Shown piece by piece: positions 27,293 to 36,722 of a stretch of 64,000 nucleotides of DNA (position 1 is its first letter; each line of letters starts with the position of its first letter). Source of the DNA: Pusillimonas caeni. GTDB lineage: Bacteria; Pseudomonadota; Gammaproteobacteria; Burkholderiales; Burkholderiaceae_B. The translations under genes and the position numbers were made by a program. Location: assembly GCF_003545815.1 (NCBI RefSeq), contig NZ_PDUW01000007.1, forward strand, positions 224,594 through 288,593. Reading direction: 5' to 3'. Below the pieces are notes generated by a model. The model did not search any database and was not told the DNA's origin. It saw nothing but the letters and a program-made list of their open reading frames with translations.

Positions 27293-28660
27293 ATGGCAGA
27301 CATTGACGCACCCAATCTACCGTCCGATTTGCGCCGCTCGGTTTCCAATACCATCAAGGGCTCCTCCGGAAACCTGGTCGAATGGTACGACGTCTATGTC
27401 TACTCGGTGTTCGCCTCCTCGTTCGAACACCATTTCTTCAGCCCGGATGACAAGAACGCCGACGTTTACATCTGGGCCATTTTCGCCCTTACCTTCCTGA
27501 TGCGGCCTGTCGGCTCCTGGTTTTTTGGCCGCTATGCCGACCGCAAGGGACGTCGCGCGGCGCTGACCCTGTCGGTGACCATCATGTCGCTGTGTTCGTT
27601 CATTATTGCGATCACCCCCACGCGCCTTTCCATCGGCGGCGGGGCTGCGGTGATCCTGATTCTGTGCCGGCTGGTGCAGGGCTTTGCCACCGGCGGCGAG
27701 TACGGCACCTCGGCGACGTATCTGAGCGAAGCCGCGGTGCCCAAGCATCGCGGCTTCCTGGCCTCGTTCCATTACGTCACGCTGGTAGGCGGCCACGTGC
27801 TGGCGCAGGCCCTGTTTCTGGCGCTGTTGCTGGCCACCTCGAAAGAAGACATCGGCAGCTGGGGCTGGCGCCTTGCATTCGCCATCGGCGGCATCGGCGC
27901 GCTCATCGTGCTGTGGATGCGTCGCACCATGGACGAATCCATGAGCCAAGAGGCCATCAGGTCAGCCAAAAAAGACAAAGGCTCTGGCTCGATGGTCGAG
28001 CTGATGCGCAATTACTGGAAAGAACTGGCCGCCTGCTTCCTGGTGACCATGGGCGGCACGGTTGCCTTCTACGCCTACTCCATCAACGGCCCCAACATCA
28101 TCAAGGCATCTTTCGCGCAAAGCAGCCCGGTCATGGGATCGGTCATTTCGCTTGTCGCGCTGAGCATCCTGGTGGTGCTGCAACCCATCGGCGGCTTTAT
28201 TTCAGACCGCATCGGGCGGCGCACGCTGCTGGTGTTCTTCGGCATCGGCGGCACGCTGTTCACGTGGGTCATTTTCACCGCGCTTCCACAAACCACCAAT
28301 CCCCTGCTGTCGTTTGCGATTCTCACGGTGGGCTTCGTCATTCTGACGGGCTACACTTCGATCAACGCGGTGGTCAAGGCCGAGCTTTTTCCCACCCACG
28401 TACGCGCCCTGGGCGTCGGGTTCGGCTATGCCATCGCCAACTCGGCCTTTGGCGGCACGGCGCCGGTGCTCTATTCGGCGGCCCTCAAGACCGGCCACGT
28501 GCCAATGTTCATCGTCTATGTCACCGTTCTAACCTTCACTTCGCTGCTGGTCTATCTGTTCCTGTTGAGCAACCGCGGGCCCAACTGGCTCGACCACCCC
28601 GAAGAAATGCGCCGTCGCAAGGACAGCGAAGGCCACCGCGTGTTTCCGATGGGGGTGTGA
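27293..28660 (+). CDS. MFS transporter, metabolite:proton symporter (MHS) family
   Basis: 455 residues from MADIDAPNLP (AAAGG ribosome site; an ATG 12 bases earlier is possible). Twelve membrane helices. The MHS signatures are SSGNLVEWYDVYVYSVFAS in helix 1, GRYADRKGRRAALT in the first cytoplasmic loop, LVQGFATGGEYGTSATYLSE and SDRIGRRTLL. Relatives carry alpha-ketoglutarate, citrate, shikimate or dicarboxylates. It lies between two iron clusters, divergent from fecI 1. The 250-base gap holds the Fur box, so iron control is possible but unproven. Confidence 0.88.
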   Translation: MADIDAPNLPSDLRRSVSNTIKGSSGNLVEWYDVYVYSVFASSFEHHFFSPDDKNADVYIWAIFALTFLMRPVGSWFFGRYADRKGRRAALTLSVTIMSLCSFIIAITPTRLSIGGGAAVILILCRLVQGFATGGEYGTSATYLSEAAVPKHRGFLASFHYVTLVGGHVLAQALFLALLLATSKEDIGSWGWRLAFAIGGIGALIVLWMRRTMDESMSQEAIRSAKKDKGSGSMVELMRNYWKELAACFLVTMGGTVAFYAYSINGPNIIKASFAQSSPVMGSVISLVALSILVVLQPIGGFISDRIGRRTLLVFFGIGGTLFTWVIFTALPQTTNPLLSFAILTVGFVILTGYTSINAVVKAELFPTHVRALGVGFGYAIANSAFGGTAPVLYSAALKTGHVPMFIVYVTVLTFTSLLVYLFLLSNRGPNWLDHPEEMRRRKDSEGHRVFPMGV

Positions 28661-28707
28661 CCGGGTACGGCGCGGTCCGCCATAGACAATGCAGTGCTTC
28701 CGTCGAC

Positions 28708-28741
28708 GTGATGAATCCATGGTTCGCCATGGATTCATCAC
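28708..28741. terminator. Strong inverted repeat between convergent genes
   Basis: A 15-base perfect stem (GTGATGAATCCATGG and complement) with a TTCG loop sits between the MHS gene and receptor 2. There is no T-run; it probably ends transcription in both directions. Confidence 0.55.
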
Positions 28742-28756
28742 ACTCGGCAGCCTGTC

Positions 28757-31180
28757 TTAATAACGATACTTGACCGTCAGCAGCGCGTTGCGCGGCGCAC
28801 CGTAGATGTTGAGAAAAGTACTGTAGCCCACGCTGTCAAGATAGCGCCGGTCGAACAGGTTGTTGACGACCAGCATGGCTTCCCAGTTCTTGTTGGGCTT
28901 GTAGCCTATCTTGGCCGATACGGTCGTGTATCCACCCTGATACACATCCTGTGTAAGGAGATTGCTTTGCGCCTGTACGCCCGCGCCCACGGACCAGCCC
29001 CTCAGGCGGCCATTCCAGTCACCCCCTCCAAAACGATATTGCGTCCATAGACGGAAAAGATGTTTGGGGATGAGGTTGGCGTTGAAGCGCCCTCCTTCGT
29101 TTTCGGTGGCGTTGTCTCGAAGAACGCGCGCATCGGTATAGGTGTAGCCGGCCCCGATGTCCCAGCCCGCCATGGGATTGCCCACCACTTCGAATTCCCA
29201 GCCCTGGCTCTGGATCAGGCCGGCGGCGCGATAGCATGTGCCCGTCGGCGAATCGCCGCAGCCTATGTGCTCCGGGTCGATGACCGCCCGGTTGGTGTCG
29301 CGCAGCCTGTACACCGCCAATGAACCGTTCAGGCGCCCGTCCAGAAACTCGCCCTTGACGCCGGCCTCCACCTGCCATCCCTTGCGCGGATCCAGGATTG
29401 CGCCGGTGTAGTCTCTGTCGGCCTGGGGCACGAAGGTCTCGGCATAGCTTCCATATACTGAAATCTGCTTGTTCACGTCGAACACCAGGCCGGCGAAAGG
29501 CGTGAACTCTCCCCTGACCTTCGCAGCGCTCACCTCCCACGGAGTGCTTGCGGGATCGACGCTGCGGCTCTTGGTCTCATAGTTGGACCAGCGCCCGCCC
29601 AATACGGCGGTAAGGCTGTCGTGCAGCTTGAGCCGGGCAGAGGCGTATAGGCCGGACTGAATGGTGATGTCCTGCCCCCGGTTCAGAATCGGCTCATCCA
29701 GTGCAGCGCCATAGTCGAAGTCGTTCAAGGCATCCCAATTCGGAAAGCCCGAGAATCTGGAGCTGGTATGGGTATTGTTGCGGGCCACGTTATAGCCCAG
29801 CGTAAAGAAGTGCTCCCTGCCCAGCAGCCTGAACGGCCCGGTCAGGTTGACGTCGGCCTGGTCCCAGACAAATTCGTTGAAGATGCGTCCGCCCCACAGG
29901 TCCGCCCGGCCCGTTGAGGCGGACAGGGGCGCCAGTGCAAAAGCGCTGAATCCTTTATAAGTGCTTTCCTTGTGGCTGTAATTGGCCTTGAACACCCATC
30001 CATTGTCGAACCGGTGCGTCAGGTCCGCGCCTAGTTCGTAGATGTCGTGGACCGAAGTCCGATTCGGGCCCAGAAAGGCATCGTAATCCGGCAAGGCGCC
30101 GTCGTCGAACTGCGGCAAACCGTTGAAGTTGCGAAACCTCAACTTGCTGTACAAGGCCGATACGCCCACCGTGGTGTTCGGCCCCAGATCGTATTCGAGG
30201 ACGCCGTACAGTATCTGAGGATTGTTCATGCCCTGCTCGTAGAACTGGTCCTTGTCCTGATAAGCTCCCACCAGCCGGCCGCGCAGGCGGCCGTCGGCGG
30301 TTATCGGGCCACTGACATCGGCTTCCAGCCGGCGGTTGTTCCAGCTTCCGCCCGAAAGCGCCCCGACGAAACGAAACTCGTCGGTCGGACGCTTGCGCAC
30401 CAGGTTGATGGCCCCGCCCGGTTCTCCCGTGCCGGTCAACAGCCCGGCGGGGCCGCGCAGCACCTCGATGCGGTCGTAGATGGCCAGATCCAGGTGCGGC
30501 GCGCCTGTCTCTTGCGCAGGCACGCCGTCATACTGGAGGCTGGCGGCAAACCCCCGGCTATTGAACGATTCTGTGTCGGGATAGCCGCTGCTTCGAATCC
30601 CTGTCGTGAAATCCAAGGCCTCCGCGACGCGCGTGAAACCCTGGTCGTCCATCTGGCTTCGGGTCATCACCGAAACGGACTGTGGAATTTCCCGCAGGGA
30701 CTGCGCCGACTTGCCTATGGTTGCCGCCTGCGGTGCGTATGAGCCGCTGTCTTCGGTCGTCGCGAGCAAGCCGCCCGTGACCGTGATCGTCTCCAGCTTC
30801 GCTGCGTCAGCGGTACGCCGCAAATGGATCGTGTTCCCTTCGCGAGAGTATTCGATGCCCGTTCCGGACAGCAATCGCCGCAAGGCCTCCTCCGGCGCCA
30901 TCCTGCCGATGACGGTCGGCGCGGGCATGTCACGCACCAGGTCGCTGGTATAGATGAACTGCAGCGACGTTTGCTGCCCAAGCTGCAACAGCGCATCGCT
31001 TAGCGACTGCTGCGGGATATTGATTTGCGCGGCCGTTTCTTGCGCATGCGCCGGCAAGGACGCAGCGGTGAGCGCCAAAGAAGCGGCCACCGCCAGTCCG
31101 GATAAAGCGGCCAATAAGCGGGGGGAAGCATTACGCTCGCTGCGCGCTTTGCGGGCAGCAATGGAGGTCTCGTCAATCAC
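28757..31180 (-). CDS. TonB-dependent siderophore receptor with signalling domain (receptor 2)
   Basis: 807 residues from GTG 31180. Signal peptide (AALSGLAVAASLALTAASLPAHAQ), signalling domain (AAQINIPQQSLSDALLQLGQQTSLQFIYTSDL), TonB-box region LETITVTGGL, plug (EIPQSVSVMTRSQMDDQGFTRVAEALDFTTGI) and barrel ending in LLTVKYRY. Close in design and exactly equal in length to receptor 1. Third gene of set 2; it probably reports its ferric siderophore through FecR 2 to FecI 2. The substrate is unknown. Confidence 0.93.
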   Translation of the reverse strand: MIDETSIAARKARSERNASPRLLAALSGLAVAASLALTAASLPAHAQETAAQINIPQQSLSDALLQLGQQTSLQFIYTSDLVRDMPAPTVIGRMAPEEALRRLLSGTGIEYSREGNTIHLRRTADAAKLETITVTGGLLATTEDSGSYAPQAATIGKSAQSLREIPQSVSVMTRSQMDDQGFTRVAEALDFTTGIRSSGYPDTESFNSRGFAASLQYDGVPAQETGAPHLDLAIYDRIEVLRGPAGLLTGTGEPGGAINLVRKRPTDEFRFVGALSGGSWNNRRLEADVSGPITADGRLRGRLVGAYQDKDQFYEQGMNNPQILYGVLEYDLGPNTTVGVSALYSKLRFRNFNGLPQFDDGALPDYDAFLGPNRTSVHDIYELGADLTHRFDNGWVFKANYSHKESTYKGFSAFALAPLSASTGRADLWGGRIFNEFVWDQADVNLTGPFRLLGREHFFTLGYNVARNNTHTSSRFSGFPNWDALNDFDYGAALDEPILNRGQDITIQSGLYASARLKLHDSLTAVLGGRWSNYETKSRSVDPASTPWEVSAAKVRGEFTPFAGLVFDVNKQISVYGSYAETFVPQADRDYTGAILDPRKGWQVEAGVKGEFLDGRLNGSLAVYRLRDTNRAVIDPEHIGCGDSPTGTCYRAAGLIQSQGWEFEVVGNPMAGWDIGAGYTYTDARVLRDNATENEGGRFNANLIPKHLFRLWTQYRFGGGDWNGRLRGWSVGAGVQAQSNLLTQDVYQGGYTTVSAKIGYKPNKNWEAMLVVNNLFDRRYLDSVGYSTFLNIYGAPRNALLTVKYRY

Positions 31181-31227
31181 GAAAAGTTTTCCTGGTGAAT
31201 AAATATCAAGCGCGCGCGACGCCCACC

Positions 31228-31241
31228 CCTTTGGCCAAAGG
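31228..31241. promoter_or_regulatory. 14-base palindrome in the leader of receptor 2
   Basis: CCTTTGGCCAAAGG, identical to the copies before receptors 1 and 3, 47 bases before the GTG. Confidence 0.6.
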
Positions 31242-31288
31242 ATCCTGAAGAGGTACCGCTCCTGCGGATACCATCCCTTCATTAAGTA

Positions 31289-31340
31289 CGACGGACGAAA
31301 CCAGCAAAACCCTGAATCGAAATTCGAACAAATTTGTAAC
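31289..31340 (-). promoter_or_regulatory. ECF promoter of receptor 2
   Basis: Minus strand: TTCAGGG, 16 bases, CGTCGTACTTAATGAAGGG, nearly the same as the fecR 2 promoter. GTTACAAA starts 26 bases before CAGGG. Confidence 0.75.
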
Positions 31341-31459
31341 CGCAACGATTCTCATTCGAGAGGCAAGCGCATGTGCCCACGCCGCACAATCAAGCACGAT
31401 GCCGCTGCTTGAATTGCGGCGCAAAGAGTAGACGAGGCGATAGCGCCGTAGCTCGACGG

Positions 31460-32452
31460 TCAGCGCAGCAGGGAGAGATCCACCCCGCCGTCAGGTCGCC
31501 GCGTGACGGCAACGGGCAACTGGCCTTGCAAGGCCTGCAGGAAGCCTTCGGCATCCTCGATGCTGAACACACCAGCCATGCGCAGGCGCTTGAGCCGGCT
31601 GTCGGTCACGTGGATGGGATGCGACAGGTAGCGGTTCATCTCTTGCAGCACGTCTTCGAGCAGTTGCTCCCTGAACACCGCTTTGCCCCGGCGCCAGGCG
31701 GTCAGCGCCGCGACGTCGACCCGCTCGGCCGCCAGCGGCAGGCCTGGCGCTGCGTGGACTGCCGTGTTGGCCGTCAACATGGCTTTTTCGCGGCTCCACC
31801 AATGGCCCGAAGTCACCTCCACGGAACCTTCCTGCACGGCCACCGATACCCGATCCGATTCACGGCGAACGTTGAAGATCGTTCCGGTGACGCGCACCTC
31901 CACATCGGCCGCGGCCACGAAGAAAGGCCTGTGCGGATTGGCGGCGACGCTGAAAGTCGCTTCGCCGGCGGCCAGCTCGACGACGCGGCGTTTTGCGTAA
32001 TAGCTCACCGCCAATTCAGTCGAGACGTTGAGCTCGATGATCGAACCGTCCGGCAAGGACGCCTTGCGCCGCTCGCCCTGAACCGTGGCATAGCGCAGGA
32101 CATGGGTGGGGGATTCCGCCCCATGGCCGTAGAAGAACACACCGCCCGCGATTACGGCGGCGCCGGCCGATCCGGCCGCCACCAGCCAGCGCCTGCGCGA
32201 GAGCCGGCGCAGTTCCGCAGGCGGCTCGGGCGCCTGCAGCAGTTCACGCAGATCGTCTTCGGGCAGCATGCCGGTAGCCTGCCAGATCTCGTCCAGTGCG
32301 CGATATTCCCGCTCGTGACGAATGTCCGCCTGTCTCCATTGCGTAAAGCGTTCCCGTTCGGCCACGGTGAAGCTGCCGGAGTGCACACGGGCAAACCAGT
32401 AGGCGGCGGCATCGCGAGGATCGTGCGGGAGGTTCGGGCTTTCTGCGGTCAT
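31460..32452 (-). CDS. FecR-type anti-sigma/sensor protein (set 2)
   Basis: 330 residues. N-terminal DPRDAAAYWFARVHSG, membrane helix WLVAAGSAGAAVIAGGVFFY, and FecR core with GERRKASLPDGSIIELNVST, VTGTIFNVRRE and SVEVTSGHWW. The C-terminal domain is MAGVFSIEDAEGFLQAL. Same role as its set-1 counterpart. It is preceded by a CAGGG-type ECF promoter. Confidence 0.93.
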   Translation of the reverse strand: MTAESPNLPHDPRDAAAYWFARVHSGSFTVAERERFTQWRQADIRHEREYRALDEIWQATGMLPEDDLRELLQAPEPPAELRRLSRRRWLVAAGSAGAAVIAGGVFFYGHGAESPTHVLRYATVQGERRKASLPDGSIIELNVSTELAVSYYAKRRVVELAAGEATFSVAANPHRPFFVAAADVEVRVTGTIFNVRRESDRVSVAVQEGSVEVTSGHWWSREKAMLTANTAVHAAPGLPLAAERVDVAALTAWRRGKAVFREQLLEDVLQEMNRYLSHPIHVTDSRLKRLRMAGVFSIEDAEGFLQALQGQLPVAVTRRPDGGVDLSLLR

Positions 32453-32509
32453 GGCTTGCGGGAAGCCGATGTGAGGACACCGGCGTTTTTTCTACCCCTT
32501 CATTAAGTA

Positions 32510-32562
32510 TGACGTGCGAACAGGCGAAAACCCTGACTCAATGAGGCGCATGATTACGTAAC
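32510..32562 (-). promoter_or_regulatory. ECF promoter of fecR 2
   Basis: Minus strand: GTCAGGG, 16 bases, CGTCATACTTAATGAAGGG. The upstream element reads GTTACGTA (27 bases before CAGGG), inside the end of fecI 2. Confidence 0.75.
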
Positions 32563-33044
32563 CTTTCACGAAGATGCTTGACCGCCCGGGCCATGTATTT
32601 TTCAACCATATTGACCGAAATGCCCAGCTTCTGTGCGATTTCCTCTTGAGTATGGCCCTCGAGCCTGTGCCACAAGAATACCTGACGGCATTTGAGCGGC
32701 AGCTCGGCCAAAGCTTCTTTGAGCGACGCCAGCAACTGCGCGGTTCGCGCCTGGGCGTCGGGATCGGTCAACAAGGGATGCTCGTATTCCTCCAGTTCAT
32801 GCAGAGGGACCACGTCGAGCAGTTTGGACTGGCGGTGCCTGTCGATCAAGCGATTGCGCACGCTGCGATGCAGATAGGCGCGCGGGTTGGCCAGGGCGCC
32901 CGTGTCGTTCTCCAGCATCCGAAGCACGGCATCGTGCGTGGCATCTTCAGCGTCGTGACGGCTGCCGGTCCGCCGCGCCCATGCGCCCACCAGCTCGCTG
33001 TAATGAGCGAGCCAGCCTTTCTTGGGTGTGGGCGAGCGGGACAT
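32538..33044 (-). CDS. FecI-type ECF sigma factor (set 2)
   Basis: 168 residues from MSRSPTPKKGWLAHYSELVGAW. Region 2: DAEDATHDAVLRMLENDTGALANPRAYLHRSVRNRLIDRHRQ. Region 4: LAELPLKCRQVFLWHRLEGHTQEEIAQKLGISVNMVEKYMARAVKHL. Similar throughout to FecI 1, including the N-terminus, so the sets probably arose by duplication. Fur box 40 bases upstream. Confidence 0.93.
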   Translation of the reverse strand: MSRSPTPKKGWLAHYSELVGAWARRTGSRHDAEDATHDAVLRMLENDTGALANPRAYLHRSVRNRLIDRHRQSKLLDVVPLHELEEYEHPLLTDPDAQARTAQLLASLKEALAELPLKCRQVFLWHRLEGHTQEEIAQKLGISVNMVEKYMARAVKHLRERLRNHAPH

Positions 33045-33083
33045 GACGATTATGTGACGAGCAAACGTGCGAGTCTGCCATAT

Positions 33084-33098
33084 TAACAATAATTCTCA
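33084..33098 (-). promoter_or_regulatory. Fur box of fecI 2
   Basis: The same TGAGAATTATTGTTA (minus strand) and flanks as the fecI 1 box. Confidence 0.75.
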
Positions 33099-33177
33099 TT
33101 TAGATGCAGTGTAAAGCGATTTGCAACGCCTGCTTCGCCATTGACGACTGTCCCATGCCGTTCAGTACCTTCATCAA

Positions 33178-33370
33178 TCATGTCGTTTTAGGCGCATGCC
33201 GCTTCAACGACTCTACCATTCGGGTTTGCCAGCCCGCCCCCGTGGCCTTCCATTGGGTCAGCACATCCGGTGGTATACGCAAGCTGACTGACACGACGCC
33301 ACGGCGGAGCGCCAGCGCCCAGCGCATAATGCTCCCGGGTGGAAAACACGGACTTCATCTCAGGAAGCAT
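33178..33370 (-). pseudogene. Possible BrnA-type antitoxin remnant
   Basis: In one minus-strand frame the stretch ending at 33178 reads VSLRIPPDVLTQWKATGAGW, then QTRMVESLKRHA. This is the typical C-terminus of BrnA/HicB-like ribbon-helix-helix antitoxins. The frame only opens about 49 codons upstream, and a separate frame gives MLPEMKSVFST, which resembles a BrnA N-terminus. No BrnT toxin gene is found. Read as a decayed gene. Confidence is limited because identification rests on pattern memory. Confidence 0.4.
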
Positions 33371-33382
33371 TCAAACAACATC

Positions 33383-34067
33383 ATGCGGCAACCCGGCCAC
33401 CCCTCCGTCGAAGCTTTACGCAAAGCCGCCCGCCTGGTCGAAGACGCAGACATGCTGCTGTTCGTCACCGGTGCGGGCATGGGAGTGGATTCGGGGTTGC
33501 CGGATTTTCGCGGCAACCAGGGGTTCTGGCGGGCCTATCCGGCGCTGGGAGATGCGGGGATCGACTTCTATTCGATTGCTTCGCCCCATGCCTTTCGCCG
33601 GAATCCGGAACTGGCCTGGGGCTTTTACGGGCATCGCCTCGGCTTCTATCGGCGCGTCGTCCCCCACGCCGGCTATGGCATTGTTCGGAGACGGCTTCAT
33701 GCCCGAGGTCGACGAACCGAAATGCCTGCTGCGCAACGAGCCGCCCCGCTGCCCCCATTGCGGCGGACTGGCGCGGCCGAACATACTGATGTTCGGCGAC
33801 GGCGACTGGCTCGAGCACCGCTCTGCGTTTCAACTGAAAAGGCTGGATCATTGGCTGCATGAAGCCGGCCGCCTGCTGGTGATCGAGATCGGCGCAGGCA
33901 CCGCCGTTTCAACCGCCCGCGACTTCACGCACCGGGTTGCATTCGAACATCGCGCTCCGGTCATACGCATCAACCCGCGGGATGCGGCCATTCATGGCCA
34001 TGCCGGCCACGTCAGCCTGGCCATGGGCGGCCTGCAGGCGCTGGAGGAAATCAATGCACTGCTGTGA
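33383..34067 (+). pseudogene. Sir2-family protein, frameshifted and internally deleted
   Basis: From the ATG at 33383 one frame encodes the Sir2 N-terminus: AARLVEDADMLLFVTGAGMG, SGLPDFRGNQGFW and AWGFYGHRL..RRVVPHAG. Near 33675 the match moves to another frame, which gives GFMPEVDEPKC, RCPHCGGLARPNILMFGDG and the C-terminus ending at 34067. The piece that should lie between (with the catalytic His and first zinc cysteines, roughly 50 residues) is missing. So an internal deletion removed the catalytic core and shifted the frame. Confidence 0.8.
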
Positions 34068-34138
34068 GCCGACCGGAACTCAAGCAGGCAACCGCCCGCG
34101 CTGAGCCGGTCGAGGCTGTCCGGGATACCGCATGCCGC

Positions 34139-36577
34139 CTAAAGCGGCGGCGTACCCGGCGGCGGCGCGGCGCTGCTCGTCGGGACGGACGCGGTGTCGT
34201 CGACCGGAGGTATGGCGTGCATCTTGATGTCCCGCTTGCGCAGCGCGCTCAGTATCTTGAACATCAGCTCGCTGCGCACCGTGCCGACTTGGCGCGGCGA
34301 AGACACATAGCAGCTTGCCGAGAAGGTCAGCACCGCCTCGTTGAAGGTCTCCAGCGTGACGGTCGGCGCGGGCTTGTGGAGCACCTCCGGCTGCGTGTCC
34401 ATGGCCGTCTTCATGATGTCGCGCACCAGGTCGGCGTTGACGTCGAGCGGCATGTTGAACTTGAGCGTGACCACGCCCAGGGGGTTGGCCATGGTCACGT
34501 TGCGCACCTTCTTGGTGATGAATTCTGAATTGGGCACGATCATTGTCGAGCAATCGAACATTTCGATCTCCGTCGCGCGGGCGCTGATCTTGCGCACATT
34601 GCCCTCGACGCCGTCCAGGCTGACCCAATCGCCCACCTTGATGGGCCGCTCCGCCACGAGAATCACGCCGGACACGAAGTTCTGCACCACGGCCTGCAGC
34701 CCGAACCCTATGCCGACCGACAGCGCGCTGACGATCCACGCCATGCGCTCCAGGCCGATGCCCAGCGACGAAATCGCCATCATGACGACGGCGAAATAGC
34801 CCAGGTAGCCGACCAGGTTGGCGGCCGAGGTCCGCATGCTTTCATCCAGCCGCGTCACAGGCAGGAACTGGTCCGATATCCACGACCTCAATACCCGCAC
34901 GGCATAGACGCCGGCCACCAGCACGAGCATGGTCGATGCAATGGCAGCGGGCCTGATCTGCGCCTCGCCCACCTTGAAGCCCACTGTCAGGAAGCCCACC
35001 CGGCGCTGCAGCCAGTCGCCGGGGTTTTCTCCAAAGGGCAGAAGCACCAGGGCAACGGCGCTTAGAATCAGCACCAGCCGCAGCATGCCGGACACCAGCA
35101 CCAGCAGCTGGCAACGGGTCCGCGCCTGCTGGGTGGTCAGCAGATTGGCCGCCTGCTCTCTGCCCACTTTGGCGACCAGGCTGTCGAACACGTCGGTAAT
35201 CAGCACCACCAGCAGGTAGGTGCTGCAGCCGATCACGGCCAGCCAGATTATTTCCTGAGCGACCAGGCTGCTCAATGCGATGAAGCCCAGCAAGAAGGCG
35301 ATCAGGCTGACCGAAATGACAAAAACCAGCACGGACGGCATGGCCCTTGCCCAGGTGACCGCCGGGGACACCGGGACGGACGCATCCGCCGATGCCTGTT
35401 GCGCCTGCTCGCGCAAGCTGGATCGCAAGCTCAGGGCCGTGAAGCCGATCAGGATATTGAGCGTCACGGTCATGACCCCGTTCACGAGCAGAATGGTGCT
35501 CAGCGAGGCGTTGATCAACTCCAGCAGCCGCTGGGCCGTCCATGCCAGCGCGAACGTCACGGCAAACACCGCGGGCACCCAGGCGAGCGTGTGGGCCAGC
35601 CCGTCGGTCAGGGCGGGCAAGCGCCAGGTGGGACGCGCGGGGGAAAGCAGCACCATGCCCAGCCCCGCCATGGCCCCCGCCAGGTAGACGACCACGGCGC
35701 TTTGCTGCAGGAAGGCGCTCAGATCGGCGCCCAATCCACCTTGCCACCGCAGGACGAACAGCAGGATGGTGGCGAGCAGGCCCGGCACCGCGGTATAAAG
35801 CGCCACCGTCAACACCGCGAAAATGGACCGGCGCAGGCGCGCGGGCTGGGTGTGCCTGACGGTGAAGGAGGCCAGGCCGCGCCGCCCTACTTCGCCGCCA
35901 AGCAGCAGCAACATCGCCAGGACCAGCGCTGTGGACCATACGCGGGCGGGCACGGCCCTCAGACTGTCGCCCAGTTCGTCCAGCAAACCATCGAGCCGCC
36001 GGATGTCCCGCGGCGCATCCCGCAGGACATTGCGCCAGAAACTGGGCGTCAGCAGCGATTGCGAGCGCTCGCCCAGCTCGGCCTGGAAGCGGGCCCGGCG
36101 CAAGACGGAAATTTGATCCTGGCCCTGCCTGGCGTCCACGCCCATCAGCCGGGCCAGCTTGATCTGGGAATCGAGCAGAGACTGCCGCTTGGTCAATTGC
36201 GCCCGCTGCTGGGCGATGTCGGGGGGCTCAGTGGCATCGGGAGCGGGCGTCCCGAGCTCTTTCAGGCGCGCCTGCACCCCGGCCAGCTCCGGCTCGAGCT
36301 GGACCGCGATCTCGTCAGCGCGGGACTGGGCCTCTTGCAGGGCGTCCCGCATCGCGACCAGTTCCGTATCATCGATGCCTTGCGGCTTTTGCTTGAGCCG
36401 CTCCTGGATCCTGGTGACCGATGCCTGGGTTTTGTCCAGCACCGCGCCCACGTCCTGAGTCTCGGACGGCGCGGAAGGCTGTGCAAGCGCCCGGGGCGCA
36501 ACGCCGCCCAGCCCCAATGACAACGCCAGGCAGCACAAGCAAAACGCGGCCAACCGAAGCCGTAACATGCGCATCAT
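34139..36577 (-). CDS. Mechanosensitive ion channel (MscS type) with DUF3772
   Basis: 812 residues. A signal peptide (FCLCCLALSLGLGGVAPRALAQ) is followed by a periplasmic coiled-coil region (DUF3772-like, about residues 40-170) and around ten membrane helices. The MscS core has helix TM3 near GLQAVVQNFVSGVILVAERPIKVGDWVSLDGVEGNVRKISARATEI and a cytoplasmic beta/alpha end. It should act as a pressure-release channel in the inner membrane. A Fur-like AT-rich sequence lies just upstream (36594-36613), unexpected for this family. Confidence 0.92.
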   Translation of the reverse strand: MMRMLRLRLAAFCLCCLALSLGLGGVAPRALAQPSAPSETQDVGAVLDKTQASVTRIQERLKQKPQGIDDTELVAMRDALQEAQSRADEIAVQLEPELAGVQARLKELGTPAPDATEPPDIAQQRAQLTKRQSLLDSQIKLARLMGVDARQGQDQISVLRRARFQAELGERSQSLLTPSFWRNVLRDAPRDIRRLDGLLDELGDSLRAVPARVWSTALVLAMLLLLGGEVGRRGLASFTVRHTQPARLRRSIFAVLTVALYTAVPGLLATILLFVLRWQGGLGADLSAFLQQSAVVVYLAGAMAGLGMVLLSPARPTWRLPALTDGLAHTLAWVPAVFAVTFALAWTAQRLLELINASLSTILLVNGVMTVTLNILIGFTALSLRSSLREQAQQASADASVPVSPAVTWARAMPSVLVFVISVSLIAFLLGFIALSSLVAQEIIWLAVIGCSTYLLVVLITDVFDSLVAKVGREQAANLLTTQQARTRCQLLVLVSGMLRLVLILSAVALVLLPFGENPGDWLQRRVGFLTVGFKVGEAQIRPAAIASTMLVLVAGVYAVRVLRSWISDQFLPVTRLDESMRTSAANLVGYLGYFAVVMMAISSLGIGLERMAWIVSALSVGIGFGLQAVVQNFVSGVILVAERPIKVGDWVSLDGVEGNVRKISARATEIEMFDCSTMIVPNSEFITKKVRNVTMANPLGVVTLKFNMPLDVNADLVRDIMKTAMDTQPEVLHKPAPTVTLETFNEAVLTFSASCYVSSPRQVGTVRSELMFKILSALRKRDIKMHAIPPVDDTASVPTSSAAPPPGTPPL

Positions 36578-36722
36578 CCCACGCCTGCCCTATGGAAATG
36601 ATTATTCGAATCCTACGCGTCAGCAAGCAGCTTGCCAGGCCGGAGCGAAGCGCAGGCACCGCCCGGGAAGACGTAGGGACGGGCCGGAATGTCAGGCGAA
36701 GGAAAGGCTTGGATACAGGATG

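Noticed and set aside
33188..33370. Intact 60-codon gene on the minus strand
   Set aside because: Only part of this frame looks like protein, and the recognisable antitoxin-like piece is in a different frame, so it is listed as a remnant.
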